Shown here: positions 1 to 5,439 of the stretch, one piece after another
Layout of the letters: each line of letters opens with the position of its first letter
Numbering within the stretch: the stretch's first letter is position 1
Source: Burkholderiaceae bacterium
Lineage (GTDB): Bacteria > Pseudomonadota > Gammaproteobacteria > Burkholderiales > Burkholderiaceae
Direction of reading: 5' to 3'
Assembly: GCA_023253905.1 (NCBI GenBank)
Contig: JALREG010000063.1
Coordinates: 1-5,439 of the forward strand
Length of the DNA stretch: 5,439 nucleotides
Program-made: the position numbers and the translations under genes
Notes under the pieces: model-generated
Databases searched by the model: none
Seen by the model: only the letters and a program-made list of their open reading frames with translations
What the model was told of the DNA's origin: nothing

Positions 1-80
1 TGGCCGACGGCACGCTCCGCACGGCCGAGTCGCTCGCCCTCGACGAGGCCGTGCTCACGGGCGAGTCGCGACCGGTCACC
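1..80 (+). CDS. P-type cation-transporting ATPase, short internal fragment (TGES actuator motif)
   Basis: Reading from base 3 on the plus strand gives about 26 residues that match the actuator (A) domain of P-type ATPases: ADG near the start, then LDEAVLTGESRPV at 39-77. The TGES loop (57-68) is the family's dephosphorylation motif, and the preceding DE and following PV are also conserved. These enzymes pump cations across the membrane using ATP through a phospho-aspartate intermediate. Only this motif is present; membrane segments and the DKTGT site would lie outside the window, so the transported ion cannot be named. The frame stays open beyond base 80, but from about 81 it is antisense to bchM and no longer looks like the family. 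High GC could suit an actinobacterium or another GC-rich bacterium. The fragment is too short for firm taxonomy, but the signature is too specific to be chance antisense reading. Confidence 0.72.
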
Positions 81-89
81 CGCGAGAAG
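75..89. other. Join between P-type ATPase fragment and bchM (probable chimera point)
   Basis: The plus-strand P-type ATPase reading is convincing through the PV codons at 72-77. The minus-strand BchM reading is convincing down to a Gly-Asp pair at 75-80. Bases 75-80 fit both genes, so the switch lies here or a few bases to the right. Below this point the bchM frame reads as an Arg/Glu-rich run with no resemblance to the GDML and FDHVVAMDS stretch expected next in BchM. No repeat, transposon end or att-like site is visible. The exact base cannot be fixed by eye. Confidence 0.7.
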
Positions 90-457
90 GCTCACCGACC
101 CGGGCGACAAATCATCCGGCAGGCGCTCCCGCGCCAGATCAACCAACGTGGGCGAGAGGTCGATACCCGTCACCGAAGCACCCAGGCGTGCGCAGTCCAC
201 GGCCAGGAGTCCGGTGCCGCAACCCGCATCCAGCAGCGTGCGCGCAGCCAGCGGGAAACCGGAAGGTGGCTGGGCCGGATCGGGGCGGGACACCCAGTCA
301 ACCAGCAGTCGACGCATGTGCTCACGGCCTGCACGCACCGTGGCGCGAACGCCGCTTACCGGGGCGTCGGAGGTAAGGCGCGCCCAGGCCTCAGCAGCGG
401 TGCGGTCGAAGTACGCCTCGATCTGACCGCGGCGCTCGATATAGCTGGTTTGTCCCA

Positions 458-458
<1 letters not shown>
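75..458 (-). CDS. bchM: Mg-protoporphyrin IX O-methyltransferase BchM, N-terminal part (3' truncated)
   Basis: BchM transfers a methyl group from S-adenosylmethionine to the C13 propionate of Mg-protoporphyrin IX, the step after Mg insertion in bacteriochlorophyll synthesis. About 128 residues are visible of a protein usually near 230. The N-terminus has the family pattern TSYIERRGQIEAYFDRT (residues 4-20), then AWARLTSDAPVS and VRATVRAGR. The SAM-binding motif I is LLDAGCGTG at residues 75-83, followed by GIDLSP with the acidic residue Asp100 expected to bind the ribose of SAM. The start ATG at 458-456 shares one base with the bchL stop (TGATG). A weak GGGG lies about 9 bases upstream, so translation is probably coupled to bchL. 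Homology ends at a Gly-Asp pair near base 75, where unrelated sequence begins, so the catalytic C-terminal half is missing. The identification is strong; the truncation is probably a contig artefact rather than a pseudogene. Confidence 0.93.
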
Positions 459-4729
<4,271 letters not shown>

Positions 4730-4734
<5 letters not shown>

Positions 4735-5439
4735 GGAATTAGATAAAGATGCAATACAACTCCTAATGGAGTGTTATGAAGATGAATTAAGAATAGACCC
4801 AACACAAAAAATAGAACACCCTGAACCAGCTTTATCTTTAGGAACTAAAACATACGAAACCAGAGATGGACTAAAAGAATTCCCATTACCATTAGGTACA
4901 TACGGAAACTTCAGTTTTGTTCAGGCCCCACCAAAAAGCAAAAAAACATTCTTTATTTCATTACTTTCTGCAGTTTATATGAAAGGGCAAATAGAAACCT
5001 TTGGAGGTGATTTACGTGGTTATAGTAATGGCAAACACTTAATCCATTTTGATACTGAGCAAGGTAACTTTCACGCACAAATGGTATTCCGCAGGCCAAT
5101 TGATATGGCACAAATTGACAATAATAAATACCATACTTTTGCATTAAGACAACTTGACTTTAAAGAACGCATTCAGTTTATAGAATACTATCTGTACAAT
5201 AAGTTAGAAGGGCAAGACATAGGCCTTGTTATTATTGACGGTGTTGCTGATTTATGTAGCGATGTAAATAACATTGAAGAAAGTAATGCAGTAGTACAAA
5301 AGCTAATGAAGTGGACAAAGGAATTAAATTGCCACATTATAACAGTAATCCATAGTAACTTTGGTTCAGATAAACCTACAGGGCATTTAGGCAGCTTCTT
5401 AGAAAAGAAAACAGAAACACAAATACAAATAGAATTAAA
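4730..5439 (+). CDS. Phage/mobile-element AAA ATPase, RepA/RecA-like fold (3' end outside window)
   Basis: An uninterrupted plus-strand frame from ATG 4730 runs to the end of the window, giving 236 residues with no stop. It looks like a RecA/RepA-type AAA ATPase (AAA_25-like), a group found in Bacteroidetes phages and mobile elements and generally thought to act in DNA replication or recombination. Motifs: GTYGNFSFVQAPPKSKKTFF at 56-75 with a degenerate Walker A (APPKSKKT, 66-73), HFDTEQG at 106-112, a Walker B strand LVIIDGVADL at 166-175, the following NNIEESNAVVQKLM, and HIITVIHSN at 202-210 in the position of a sensor strand. KPTGHLGSFLEKKTETQIQ near the end is also typical as I recall the group. 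The gene is AT-rich, with many AAA, TTA and ATA codons, unlike the bch genes. No ribosome binding site lies before the ATG because upstream bases belong to bchH, so this Met may be the true start or only the first Met after the join. The precise role is unknown. Confidence 0.8.

Noticed and set aside
4953..5144. A 63-residue minus-strand frame in the AT-rich part.
   Set aside because: It lies opposite the conserved core of the ATPase gene and has no features of its own.

Overview
The window looks like three unrelated pieces of DNA joined end to end. The large middle part (about 75 to 4734) is GC-rich and carries three consecutive bacteriochlorophyll genes on the minus strand: bchH (5' end missing), bchL (complete) and bchM (3' end missing). 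This order matches the bchFNBHLM arrangement of purple phototrophic Proteobacteria. The protein sequences look proteobacterial, perhaps Betaproteobacteria (Burkholderiales-like aerobic anoxygenic phototrophs), but this is a judgement by eye.

The left edge (1 to about 80) reads on the plus strand as the actuator-domain TGES signature of a P-type cation ATPase. The BchM reading on the minus strand stops making sense in the same place. The right end (about 4730 to 5439) is AT-rich and encodes on the plus strand the N-terminal 236 residues of a RecA/RepA-like AAA ATPase of the kind found in phages and mobile elements of Bacteroidetes. The BchH reading is lost exactly where this gene begins. Both joins fall inside coding sequence, have only a few shared bases, and show no terminal repeats, att-like site or integrase. 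A chimeric contig from a mixed community, or chimeric amplified DNA, is the simplest explanation. The possible mixture of a phototroph, a high-GC bacterium and a Bacteroidetes phage would suit a freshwater sample, but that is inference.

Within the middle piece the genes are packed without gaps. The stop of bchH overlaps the start of bchL by four bases (ATGA), with a good ribosome binding site inside the end of bchH. The stop of bchL shares one base with the start of bchM (TGATG). The three products act close together in bacteriochlorophyll synthesis: BchH is the porphyrin-binding subunit that receives Mg, BchM methylates the Mg-protoporphyrin, and BchL is the iron protein that feeds electrons to dark protochlorophyllide reductase. 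I see no promoter, terminator, RNA gene, CRISPR array or insertion sequence, and no intergenic stretch of any length. No new biological system is supported. The most useful observations are the two joins, the corrected 5' extent of bchH, and the unusual P-loop of the phage-type ATPase.
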